A stretch of DNA of 64,000 nt, taken from contig OZ010599.1 of the NCBI GenBank assembly GCA_963932145.1, positions 50,184,064-50,248,063 on the forward strand, written 5' to 3'. The translations under genes were made by a program, and so were the position numbers. The notes beneath the pieces are model-generated. The model did no database searches. It saw only the letters and a list, made by a program, of their open reading frames with translations, and had not been told where the DNA came from. Source of the DNA: Acanthosepion lycidas. Its lineage: Eukaryota; Mollusca; Cephalopoda; Sepiida; Sepiidae. This document shows, in pieces, positions 11,601 to 22,339 of the stretch. Numbering within the stretch: the first letter of the stretch is position 1; the number at the start of each line of letters is the position of its first letter.

Positions 11601-11639
11601 CATGATGTGATTTAAATTTTCTTCCTCATATTAGAGAGA

Positions 11640-12290
11640 TCCTCACTTCTTTTAAAATGAATGTAAACAAAGTACAACTGTGAATACCATGCACTGGAGT
11701 TAAATAGAACATTTGCAACGTTCAACATTTCTCATCAGAAGGAAAACAATCACTATGGTTAAAGAATTTAGTGATGATTTTGGATTATAGAGTGTGATTG
11801 CCCACAATGAGAGGAAAACTGCTAAACTAATCCAAGCAATGCCACTTTTAACAGTTAAAAACATTTAAGAAATTTAAGAACAATCCAAGGATTGCTACTA
11901 AAGGCATTTTGACCAATTTGAATGACTCTGGAAATATCTCAGCAGACTCTGGTAAACTATACATAAATCTGGCCTCCATGAAAACTCCAAAACTAGGTAC
12001 AAAAAATCTCTAACTTCTGTCAAGTATTATCTGGACAAGTATTCAAGCTTTTGATCATCAATTCTTTGGTCAAATGAAACAAAAATTGAGGGATATTACT
12101 TTTGCTTGTCAAAAAAGAGGTGAATCTTTTAACTCAAAGATCACTTTTCCAACAGTCACACATGGTACTAGAAGCATTATACTATGGGAATATTTTTCTG
12201 TAGGACTGGTAACCTGTTTAAAATCATGAACAGTATATATGACAACTTGCAAATAATACTTCAATGAAATATAGTTTTTCTTTATATTCC
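11640..12290 (+). pseudogene. Tc1-like transposase relic
   Basis: Joining pieces by eye, 11770-11870 gives a helix-turn-helix-like stretch (SVIAHNERKTAKLIQAM). 11930-12010 gives KSGLHENSKTRYKKSLTS, resembling the linker before the catalytic core. 12025-12095 gives YYLDKYSSF-stop-SSILWSNETKIEGYY, which corresponds to the first catalytic block of Tc1 transposases (W-S-D-E-T/S). The aspartate is asparagine here. The remaining catalytic residues and the TIRs are not visible, so the element is truncated and heavily mutated. Confidence 0.55.
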
Positions 12291-13010
12291 TCATGGATTG
12301 TTTCTTTCACTCTTTCTTAATATTTCAATTTGGGCTAGAAAACTCACGGTTAGCATTGCTTGTTTCCACAACCCAGTATTTCTACATAATACCTTTGTCT
12401 ATAGAGAAATAGAAAATCTTTACAATCATTTTTACAATAATCCTAAAATTTGCTTGACATTTTGCACTGATTTATGACAAAGATTCTTTATTCTCAGAGA
12501 TTAATGTAAGCAATTATATAATTAATATAACTGTCATATTTTTATAATAAATCTGGGGATTATTATTGTACTTATGTTGTCTATGAGTATTTATAAAACA
12601 TTTTGTTGTAACTTCTGACAATTTAACATCATGCTTATTTAAAAATTAAATCTTAATTTGAAATTAAATAAACAAGCAAAAGCAATTATTTATGCACAAA
12701 AATGTATAAAATACTAGATTTCTTAAATTTCATTTTATTCTTTTTACAGGAAATAATATTTAGTGAAATGATTCAGTAATTGCAATTTTACAAAAATTAA
12801 CTTTTTTTAAAACTTTTCTTGTAAATATTGTTACTTTGTCATCAGCAGTCTTCATCAACAGTGAATGGAATTTGTATTTACTTTTGAAGCCTTTTGCAAC
12901 ATTTTAATTCTTTGCAATTAGATTTCTGACAGGTTTGTGCAGCACTTTATTTTCATTTGATTACGATTCTTTTTATCTAATACAACTTTTCTTTGCTTTG
13001 TATCTTTTAG

Positions 13011-13117
13011 GGTATCACCAACAGCGGAAAGCTGTTATTGTTTTGCAGACCAATTATAGATGTATCCGTGACCGTGTTAGGTTTGTCAAGAAAAAGAAAG
13101 CTGTTATTCGGTTGCAG
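13011..13117 (+). CDS. internal exon encoding tandem IQ motifs (myosin/ASPM-type)
   Basis: The 107-bp exon follows a pyrimidine-rich acceptor (CTTTGTATCTTTTAG) and is followed by the donor GTGAGC. The reading enters with two bases of a split codon and leaves at a codon boundary. The encoded segment has AVIVLQTNYRCIRDRVRF, an IQ motif with the I/V-Q-x(3)-R-x(4)-R-x(2)-F spacing (here LQTNYRCIRDRVRF). 23 residues later AVIRLQ begins the next IQ. IQ repeats bind calmodulin or myosin light chains. The 23-residue spacing and the YHQQRKA lead-in resemble the lever arm of unconventional myosins, perhaps class X, but ASPM also has such repeats. The flanking DNA is transposon-filled intron. Confidence 0.75.
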
Positions 13118-13405
13118 GTGAGCTTTTTAATTTATTTTTTTTTTAAATTCACACCTTTTGCTTTCCAAACTACTTGATGGCGACACTTTTAAAAAGATCA
13201 GTAAATGTCTGTTGCTTAATAAGTGGGTAGTAAAACTAAGGCTTTGAGTGTATATACTTTTGTAAGTTTAAAATGTTAATTTATTTAATATTTCAGTGTT
13301 TTTTGACATCATCCTTGAAGGATATTTTGCTTTGTTCTGTGATCAAATATTAATTGCAATAATTTATGGATATAGACAGCATATACATAGACATCAACAC
13401 TTTAT

Positions 13406-13482
13406 AGTGACTGTCAGTTTCACACCTCAATCACTAGTCTATGTGTCTGATGTTTGCTATAGGTGTGAAACTGACAATCACC
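13406..13482. repeat. inverted repeat, 22-bp arms
   Basis: AGTGACTGTCAGTTTCACACCT at 13406-13427 is matched in 20 of 22 positions by the reverse complement of 13461-13482, with a 33-bp loop. It lies about 290 bp downstream of the IQ exon. It could be the remnant of a MITE. No target duplication was found. Confidence 0.75.
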
Positions 13483-13825
13483 AGTCATAGTTAATTTCTA
13501 TGTCAACACTATCTATATAAAAAAATATTTAAAGAGTCTGGTGTTGCAAAGAGAAAAGATGTAGAATATTAAGAAGATTGGCTAAAAAAATGAAAGCAAT
13601 CAAACTGTCAACTTTAAGTAAACATCAAAAAGTGAAACATCTAAATTGCATGAAGAAGTTCATGAAAAGTGATTTCTCAGAAGTATTTTTTTGTGATGAA
13701 TGGATACTTTGTATGGACCTGAACACTGTGTGAGTATTTGGGCCTTTATGGAAATAGTCAACCAATGTGATTTAGAAAACAAGAGGTGGATAGAAGTAAT
13801 GTTTTGAGCTAGTATTATAGGAAAT

Positions 13826-13887
13826 AAAAATATAGGTCTTGATCTATAGGTCTATAAAAATATAGGTCTTGATCTATAGGTCTATAA
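13826..13887. repeat. tandem duplication of about 30 bp
   Basis: AAAAATATAGGTCTTGATCTATAGGTCTAT occurs twice head to tail within the Tc1 relic, essentially without change, so the duplication is recent compared with the decay around it. Confidence 0.9.
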
Positions 13888-14009
13888 GTTGATGTTGGCA
13901 TCGAGATAAATGCAGAGAGCTATTGTAAGTTCTTTGAAAAGATGTTTTTTGAATGGTACAGCTCATAATCAAAAAGCTTTAAATTAGAAAGTATATAGAT
14001 GAATCACAA

Positions 14010-14220
14010 TCATCTATATAATAAATGCGAATGTCAGTGTGTCATTGTGTCACCCTTTATCAACTTTACTCCTAGAGGCTGTAGCCCAACATATCATACC
14101 ATTTTGGAATCAGGCCGACTTCGTGAGCAAATTAAAACATTCCAGGCCGGATATGGACCTGCACTCCCAAAATTTTGGATTCTCAACTTTTCATTACTAA
14201 CAGAGAGCCTTTTAAGCTAG
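14010..14220 (+). mobile_element. short Helitron-like insertion (candidate)
   Basis: The block opens TCATCTATATAATAAATGCG or, 3 bp later, TCTATATAATAAATGCG. It ends CTAG followed by T, and an A precedes either start, which fits Helitron insertion between A and T without target duplication. It interrupts the Tc1 transposase reading, and its composition (GGCCGACTTCGTGAGC, CCAGGCCGGATATGG) differs from the flanks. No clear 3' hairpin precedes CTAG, so the call is tentative. Confidence 0.45.
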
Positions 14221-14479
14221 TATTTCATATTTTGCAAAAGTGTTTATTGTCACATTGCAAAAAAGAAAAGAAAAGGTTTCAAAGACACTAAATAGCTTCC
14301 AGTTTGTCTAGATATTAATCCTACAGAAAACTTGTGATTCATCATTAAGAGATGTACATGATAATAAAAACTGATATTCAAGCAAAGATGATCTCTGGGA
14401 AACAATGAAAATTACAACAAATAATGTTAAATTTGAAACAACAGAAAAGCTACTAAAATCACTGGTTCTAAGATGATGA

Positions 14480-17400
14480 AGGTTAGTTATAGAATAAGGT
14501 TTCCTATTTATTTTATTTCATGTGAAAAAATAAATTAATAATTTATTCTGGTACCTGAAGCATTTGTTCATTAAATATGTTTCTATGGCCTAGATTGTTG
14601 TAATTTAGTTATAAATAAAAATTTATACTGCACTAGTTTGTATAATAAAATCTCACCAAAGAAGTCAATATCAGTATTCTTAAAACTCATAAATATTATA
14701 AGCTGAAAGTCATATATTACTTACACAAATATATCATGAAAGTTTTAACTATATTGCCTGGTCAACTCTAATTTTCCAATCATAAAAACACTAACTTGCA
14801 TAATAAAATCTGACATAGTGTTGGTCTAATGTGCAATAATTGCTATAGTTTGCACATCAAAGTTGTCCAGATTTATTGTTTTTAGTTTTTCAATTGATAT
14901 TAAGCAATGTAGATTTTTTTTTTCAGTGGAATATTTAACATATGTAGGTACAATAAATTTTCATTCTAATGATGAAAAAACATTTATTTTACTCAACAGG
15001 GCACTTAATTACATGGTGAATATTAATCACTTAAATCAAATATTTATAGTAAAATATTCAGTTTTAAAATTCAGCTGTATTACCCTCAGATATGTATAAA
15101 GTAGACATGTTTTATTAGAAACACTCTCACAATTACATTTACATACAACTTAGCATTAAAAGTACATATAATTTGTTCAAAAATTAAAATTACTATTCCT
15201 TTATGCTAAAATAACTTTTAAACAATGAAGGCATATGCATATACAGTGACATAATCTCTTCAATAAAATCATTGAAATAAGTCAAACTTTAGAATGGGGA
15301 ATTTTTCAGATTTTAAAATCCTTGATTATAAATAAGTTTTTAATAGTCTGACCATAAGTTTTGAATCAATAGTTTACTGATATATGATTAAAAAAAAATT
15401 TACAAGTATTAAGTTATGTATTTTCGAAAATCATTCAATATTCATTACTTTAATAATTAAAGTTTAATTTGTGCATACCGCATATTTCATCTTAAGCAAC
15501 GTGTGTGAAAGATGATGAAATAGGGGAAATAACTCTGATTCAAAAATGAATGAAAAATACATTTTTCTTAAATTATGTATTTTGTTGTTATTATTATTTA
15601 TCTCTTTGTCAGTCACTATTCTCTTATTGGAAATTAAATGAATAGATATATTAATCGTGGGAATATTTATGCATTATTTACTAATTTCAATGAAGGCACA
15701 TCTAAATAAAAAATCTTGTTACTTTGTTAATACAAGATTTTCTGTAAAGGGAGACAAATCTGAGACACTTGTTTTGAAAAAGTTGATTACTGCTTTTGGC
15801 TGTTTCACAATTTAAAAATCATACACAACAACAAAGGAAATGATTTTTCTTTGATTTTTTGAAATTAAAAAATTGCATTATTTTAACAAAAATTATAAAA
15901 ATATTTCTTTAAATAAGCTACAATTTAGAAAATGCACAGAAATATGAAAATTTAAATACAGAAAAATGAATTTCTAAATATAGTTGTTAATTTTTCAATA
16001 TATTATTTGAAATTTTTCAAATTCTTCTTGAAAGTCTACTAAAGTGGAAACACTCAGTTCTTAGTAATGACTGGAATGGTTAAAAGTATTTAAATTAAAG
16101 AAAAATGAAAACAAGAACTTTAGACTGTTTATCTATAATTTTGATTTGAATATACAATATCTTATTTAAAAATTATGAAAATACAATAAAGAAATCAGAC
16201 AGACCTTGTTGGTTGAATTTAACAAAACACTTTTGAAAATTTATCCTGGATGCAGCATATACTTTTACTGATTATTCATTTTATCATTAAATAAAGTTTT
16301 AGGTTTTGGTTAATAAAAGTTTACAGGTTGATTGTTATACTTATTGAAAATAATTTATATGAATCTATTATTGTACTCTTTGTGCTTGTTTTGACTCAGA
16401 TGTGTGTACACACACACACGGAATTACAAAATACATTTTACTATTAAAATATCTATCTGTGATTCTATCATTTTGATTTCATCTACATGGGATTTTTTGT
16501 CTATCTTTTCCTCACCCACAATCTTTCTTTCTCTCTATATCTGGATCCACATGAATGATCATGTGAACTCTAGTTTCTTCATCAATATTTACTCTAAAAA
16601 TGCAAGTACAAACCTTAACTCATTTGATAGCAACATTAGTCCTTTAACAAGCCATATTGAATATAGGAAAAGTATATGGTTGTTTAAAACTTGGTTGTAC
16701 TAAGTAAATATCTGAATATACAATTTCTTTCATCTACTAATATTTTTTTCTTTATTCTTTTAATTGTCCCAGTCACACTATATCATATAAGATGTATGCA
16801 AAAGTTTGCAACATTTTTTTTTATTTAAAAAATAATGGCTTCCTACAGTGTATTCAGTTTCTAGTTTTAAAAAAAAAGTGCTGAGTATTTTTGCACACAT
16901 TTAATATATTACTTTTATTTTACTTTTTTAAAATATTCACCATCTGAATTCATTTTTTGACATTATCATATTCTTACTGATACAAACTTTCTTTATTAGC
17001 CATCATATTTTGTACTTTATTTTACTTGCTCATACCTTATTTCTTTAAATACAATTGATTTAAATACCTAGATTTAACATTTATTTTTCTCTATAACATG
17101 TCTCATTACATTGTTTCTCTCATTTTTAATTTTTTTTTTTTGCATTTGGAGTAAAAAGTCTGTTTTTTATTTTCATTTGTATACAATACATAGGTAAATT
17201 ATTTGCTCAAAGTCTCTTTCTCCCTCTCTGTTATATGCACACAGTTAATAGTTTTCAAAAATGCTGTAATCTAATATTAATTTTCACCTTTTCACTCATA
17301 ATGTAAGTTAACTCCAAAATGCTTGTATTTGTTCTCAAATTCTGCTTTTTACATTTTTAGCTTATAGGATAAATTAATTAATTGATATAATCAATACATA

Positions 17401-17840
17401 TTTAATCTATCCTTTAAAAATTAAGTTGTTTCAAAATACAGTTAAACCATATTAGTTTGGAAAGGTTGTCACAAGTTTCCAATGAAATAAAATATGATTC
17501 TGGATTACTAATGTCAGACCAATTGGAACATCCTATTTTTTTTTTTTATTAAAATAGGGTATTTATAAACCTAATTTTTAGCATCATTTTGAGCAGTTAA
17601 AATGGATTTATGAAAGATACTTAGGAAAATACATATTGAAATCAGTATGTAAAAACTATCAGGATATATATAATTTAAGTACCATATTTTTCACTCTCTT
17701 ATATATATTGTATACTGTGTGTTTTTCTCTCTCAAACACAAATACTCACTTTTTCTGTAATGAACAAATATAATGCTTTCTTTCTTTTATAGCTGTTGTC
17801 AGAAGAACCTCTCAATCTCAACACAATAAAGATGTCTAGG
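14480..17840. other. AT-rich intron-like stretch, no gene seen
   Basis: Very AT-rich with many homopolymer runs. A short CA run at about 16410 is the only structure. No repeat border, splice-flanked open frame or RNA gene was recognised. Confidence 0.6.
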
Positions 17841-17849
17841 GATGAAAAT

Positions 17850-18140
17850 GAAATACATATGAGAAACAATTGTAGAAAGAGATAGAAATTAAAAATATTA
17901 CAGCAGCAAAGAAAAAATAGAAATCAGAGAGAGAGATACAGAAATAGTAAGAAAGATAGAAAGAGAATGGGAAAGGGAGAAATAAGAATTGAGAGAGAAC
18001 AAGTGGAGCAGTAAAAGAAATTGAGATAGTGAAAAGGAAGGAGCACAGAGGCAAAAAAAGGAGAAGTGAATGTGAAGGAAAGAGGCAGTAAAGCAAGGAC
18101 TGGAGATGTAGAGTCAAGGTGAAGTAGATTGGAGAAACTT
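17850..18140. repeat. polypurine-rich block of about 290 bp
   Basis: The plus strand is strongly biased to A and G (AGAGAGAGAGAT, AAGATAGAAAGAG, GGGAAAGGGAGAAATAAG and similar), with very few pyrimidines over almost 300 bases. The mirror situation, a pyrimidine-rich plus strand, occurs at 45840-46165. It is not a simple dinucleotide repeat. Confidence 0.85.
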
Positions 18141-18739
18141 GCATTTTGTTACGAATCAATCTATTGATCTGTCTGTTGAAAAGTGAACAAGAAAAATTGC
18201 AAGTTCTTGAATGTCAGAACTTTCTTCTATCCTGCAACCTTCCTGCCCCCCCAATGGTGCAACATTCGTCTTCTCCAACACTTTAATGCTCCTTCCCTAT
18301 TTTCTGATAAGACCCTCTTTTCCACCTTTTTCACTGAATAGAAATGTGCAATTTGCTCCAGCCTATTGAATGATTTTCTAAAAGAAATGCAAAAACGTTT
18401 TTAAAAGGATTAACTTACAGCTTTTTCCTTTGATGAAAATGACCACAAAGTTCCTTTTTACACACACACATGCACACACACACTTTTTTTTTTTCAAAAA
18501 TTACTTCCCAAACAAATATATATGTTTGTTTGAAAAGTAATTTTGGGAGACAGTAAGAAACTATAAAAATCTGACAAGCATTTAATGCAAGAGCATAATC
18601 ATAATTATTATCAATGTGAAAAACCCAGTAGGAAACTAATTTTTATTTCTTGTTGAAATTTTTATATCTTAAGACATAAAACTGCCAGTCACCATATCAG
18701 TTATATGCCATACATGATACATGCTTAGGCGATCATGTA

Positions 18740-18995
18740 TCTTTCAATACATGACTGACGCGGCAGATTTTTTCCTGCAGTAGGTTTCCATTTCTTTCTG
18801 CAGTAGACCAGTTGCCATCTAAGGCTATATAACCTGTCTGTCCTGCTATTTACCCATAACTTGGGGTTGGGGGGTGGTAGAAGAGGATTCATGCCTTTCC
18901 CAAGGGTATTAACACATAAGTAAATGTAATGAATTCGAATGCGGCTCTCCGATTCCTTAATCCAAGCTGCTATCCATTACTCCACTGTGCCAGTC
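18740..18995 (-). repeat. tRNA-type SINE, minus strand
   Basis: Reading the minus strand from 18995 gives GGCACAGTGGAGTAATGGAT and then a GATTAAGGAATCGGAGAGCC block. Next comes GCATTCGAATT (a B-box-like stretch) and a body with TTAATACCCTTGGGAAAGG, ATGGGTAAATAGCAGGACAG and TATAGCCTTAGATGGCAACTGG. The same order occurs at 44832 (+) and 62990 (-). The A- and B-box-like parts of the head support RNA polymerase III transcription of the source gene. Confidence 0.8.
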
Positions 18996-19156
18996 ACTAT
19001 GCAGTGTTGATTTATGTGCCCACACTATATATGTTTTTATTTAGAGAGAGAAAGGGGGAGACAGATTAATAATAACCCAGTTTTAGTACAAATGTATGGT
19101 ACTCCTTGTGATTAACAGTCATTTGCAATGTGTTTTGAAACTGATGCGCAATTACT

Positions 19157-19174
19157 GTGTGTGTGTGTGTGTGT

Positions 19175-19209
<35 letters not shown>

Positions 19210-19325
19210 CAATTTCATTTTTTCTTGCACAACAGATTTCACAAGCACAAATATATATATATATATATATAGATATAGATATATATATGTGTGTGTGCTT
19301 GTGAAATCTGTGTTTTTGCAAGAAA
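19157..19325. repeat. microsatellites within a 36-bp-arm inverted repeat
   Basis: A (GT)n(AT)n run at 19157-19205 is followed by an inverted repeat. The left arm at about 19216-19249 (TTTCTTGCACAACAGATTTC, then ACAAGCACA) pairs with 19293-19328 (TGTGCTTGTGAAATCTGTG, then TTTTTGCAAGAAAA). The loop is a (TA)n/(GATA)n run. Open frames here are low-complexity artefacts. Confidence 0.85.
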
Positions 19326-20005
19326 AACTTAAATTTCACTTTTTTATCATTTAACACAGTATTAAGATAATCATCAGATCCTATCAATTAGACTATTTTT
19401 TGTTATTTACTTGACCACTGAACTTTATACAAGGTAAAAATACATATTAAAGAACAAAGAAAAATATAGACTCCCCAAATTTAGTGGAAACATTTTAGTG
19501 TACTATGTGGTTGGATGTATTTTATAGCTGATTTGTAGTTATGTTGTAAACATGTCTGTAATATGTATGCACAATCACATGTCTGTATTGTGCATGTACA
19601 AGGGTTGTTCCAAAAGTAAGATTTTCTATTTTAATATGTTGGCTCACAACATCACATGTAAATGTTGGAACAATGGCTATTGAGTTTGAACCTCCTTGTT
19701 TATAACTCATATTTCTTTTACCTTGTTACAGATAACAGCTGAGTAGCTATCTAGCAAAATGCCATCTGACATAAAGGTGTATACAAAGCACAAGGTGTTT
19801 AATTGAATTTGTCTATAGAGGAAAAAATCTTACATCTATGCCTATTGAATTTCTGACTATTTCAATTTAGTATGAGCCCCTCTACTACTTTTATTAAATT
19901 TACTGAATAGCATAAAAACAAATATGAGATAAATGAAAACATATCTACAAACTAAGAGAAAAATATCAACCCTTCAAAATTATAAAGTATAATGTCTTGT
20001 ATATA

Positions 20006-21149
20006 CACTTGTGGACAGAATTATTCACCCTCACCCTGCTTCCATGATTACAAATAAAGCTGTCATACCACAAATTTCCATGGAAACTTCATGTGCATGT
20101 TTTCACAAATGATGAAATAAGGGATTTGAAAGTATGTGTAGTGATGACCACAGCAAAATTTTTATTTTAATTTTCAAACAATAATACCAAAAAACACCAA
20201 AAAACATTTAACATAGGACAAAATTATTGGCCCACTTGCCTCAATAATCAAGTGTGTAACTTTTATTCTGGATTATTGCTTTTAACCATTTTTGATAGTT
20301 CCTTACAAAATCACTACACACACTGATAGGTATTTTGCTCTATTCTTTCTTGGTAATAGCTTCTAGTTCCTTCAAATTGTAAGAACTTCTTTCTCCTAGT
20401 TTTTTCTTCAAATATGCCCATAACTTTTCAATGGGACTTTGTGCTGGGTATGCCAATACCTTAATTTTGCTGTCATCTAAATATTTTGTAACAATTTGTG
20501 CCATGTGTTTTGGGTAATTGTCATGTTGGAACGTCCAGTGACACCCCAAAGACAGCTTTCATGCATTTTGTTTTACATTATTTCTAAGAATAGCTAAACA
20601 CTGTTCTTTATCCATGATACCCTATATTGTCTCCTAGTCCAGAAACAGCAAAACATTCCCAGAGCAAATTGCTCCCACCACCATGCTTAATTTTAGGGAT
20701 GGTATTTTTTGCTTCATTTATCTTCATTAAGAGCTTCTTGGCAAGTTCAGCCATCTTTGGCATGGTTGCAGAATGTATGAGACACTCACGTATTGTCTTC
20801 TTCATTAGCTTTTAGAATGTTATTGAATCAGGTCAATACTATTTCATTTTCAAAGGGTGTTTGCATTAAATATCAAATTAAGGAAAAAAACATTACAATT
20901 GCCATAGAGCAATATTATTTCATAATTTCCATAAGTGGGGGTGAATAATTTTGGAGTGCACCAAACGTTTAAAAATATTTATAACTATGTATATAATGGA
21001 TCAAAACTTGTAAAAATTTAGTGAATTATTCAAAACTAAATACAGAATCAACTATTTATGCTAAATTCAGTAAGTACTTAGCAAATATTCAGATTTTCTT
21101 AAAAAATATAGAAATATTAGGTGGTGGAGTGAATAATTCTGTCCACAAC
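20006..21149 (-). mobile_element. Tc1-like element with terminal inverted repeats
   Basis: The left end CTTGTGGACAGAATTATTCA is repeated inverted at 21127-21149 (TGAATAATTCTGTCCACAAC), with TA at each border. The element is about 1.14 kb, shorter than the 1.3-1.6 kb of complete Tc1 elements. The transposase relic lies inside on the minus strand. A second GGGGTGAATAATTTTGG motif at about 20937 may be an internal copy of the terminal sequence. Confidence 0.88.
20340..20815 (-). pseudogene. Tc1-like transposase, N-terminally truncated
   Basis: On the minus strand, 20805-20608 reads MPKMAELAKKLLMKINEAKN, then KIKHGGGSNLLWECFAVSGLG, the conserved mid-core strand of Tc1 transposases (V-K-HGGG-S-W-G). 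After a frame break 20549-20340 reads TFQHDNYPKHMAQIVTKYL and LAYPAQSPIEKLWAYLKKKLGER. The second catalytic aspartate (HDN) and the final glutamate (PIEKLW) are both kept, although the usual D-L-N before PIE is deleted. The N-terminal DNA-binding domain and the first catalytic aspartate are not recognisable, so it cannot be active. Confidence 0.8.
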
Positions 21150-21166
21150 TATATATTTGGTTTTAG

Positions 21167-21199
<33 letters not shown>

Positions 21200-21205
21200 T
21201 TTTAG

Positions 21206-21250
<45 letters not shown>

Positions 21251-21365
21251 TTGGTTTTAGCTATATATATATATATATTATATATTTGGTTTTAGCTATA
21301 TATATATATATATTATATATTTGGTTTTAGCTATATATATATATATATTATATATTTGGTTTTAG

Positions 21366-21398
<33 letters not shown>

Positions 21399-21410
21399 GT
21401 TTTAGCAAAA
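21150..21410. repeat. minisatellite: TTGGTTTTAGC units separated by (TA)n
   Basis: TTGGTTTTAGC recurs at least six times, each followed by a (TA)n run of varying length and often TTATATA. The array starts exactly at the right end of the Tc1 element. The variable TA lengths indicate replication slippage. Confidence 0.95.
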
Positions 21411-22256
21411 ACAATATTCTTAACTTATTTGGAAATTGATTTTTTTAATTAACTTTTTTTATTATCACATAAGAATTTGATGTATTTATATAACACGTAA
21501 AATAACACAAATGTCTTGGAGTAAATATGTTTGAATATTGCAAAGTCAATACTTACACCAAATGTATAAATTATATAATTGCAAAACGAACATATATTTT
21601 ACTAAACTTCAGTGTTTATTTAATATTTAAATTCCATATGTTTGTTCTTCAATTTAATTTGTAGGATATCAGTTTCATTATCATTTTTAGATAATGAAAT
21701 TTAAATTGATTTTTTAGAGATCAAAATATCAATATTTTCTCAAATTATATAGTTAAACATATAATTTTATTTTAGTAGGTAATAAAGATAATTGTTGAAG
21801 CATAAATTGGTGTAATGCTAACTGACCAGGAAAACAAAATTATCAAATTGAATTTATAATAATGGCCATGATTAGTTTCCACTTATAATAGTCAAATAAA
21901 CAAGACTGTAGGGTACAATGGGTGATATATTGTAATAGGCAATATGAGTCTGAATGGATCATTATATAATAATAATTTGTTTCAGAAATCCAAATATCAA
22001 TATTGGAGGTAGAGTATTTGTAGATACAAGGTAGAGATAGGGATCAACATTGTCAGGTTCATGGATCAAGCAATTTTTACACTTTTAATATTAAATTGTC
22101 CTATTTTATCAGTGGGATTTAGTGAAATTTACATTGGCAATCTGAAACCTTATATATGAAGTGGTGTTGAAAAAAAAAGTCTCTGTCTGACAAAGGAACT
22201 CTTCTTAAAAAAAAATGATTTTTGATCATTTGGTTAGATTTTAGGTTGTGGGTCAA

Positions 22257-22295
22257 GCTGAGAACTTTTCAGTATTCTCCTCTGTGTGTGTGTGC

Positions 22296-22338
<43 letters not shown>
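22257..22338. repeat. dispersed repeat core with (TG)n(TA)n tail (second copy)
   Basis: GCTGAGAACTTTTCAGTATT precedes (TG)n then (TA)n, parallel to the copy at 4380-4437. Confidence 0.7.

Positions 22339-22339
<1 letters not shown>

Larger units (their letters stand above)
13540..14470 (+). pseudogene. Tc1/mariner transposase relic split by a Helitron-like insertion
   Basis: 13580-13740 reads LAKKMKAIKLSTLSKHQKVK and FSEVFFCDEWILCM, the linker and first catalytic block (F-C-D-E-W; aspartate kept). 13890-13990 continues with a degenerate core. After the insertion at about 14010-14220 the frame resumes with KKRKGFKDTK and LDINPTENL, corresponding to the S-P-D-x-N-P-I-E-N-x-W block. The glutamate is retained and the tryptophan codon is a stop. 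The relic at 29570-30120 (-) shares GFKDAK and DINPIED, so both come from one family. A 30-bp tandem duplication at 13826-13887 adds to the decay. Confidence 0.6.

Noticed and set aside
17774-17870. Possible next exon after the IQ exon (acceptor TTTCTTTTATAG, phase-0 frame LLSEEPLNLN...)
   Set aside because: No splice donor follows before the stop, and the peptide has no IQ or myosin character.
17836-18159. 107-codon minus-strand open frame, Phe/Ser/Leu-rich
   Set aside because: It is the pyrimidine-rich strand of the purine tract read as protein; the lack of stops follows from composition (few A on that strand).
19066-19387. Open frames around the (GT)n/(TA)n repeats
   Set aside because: Low-complexity translation of the microsatellites and their inverted repeat; no protein family.
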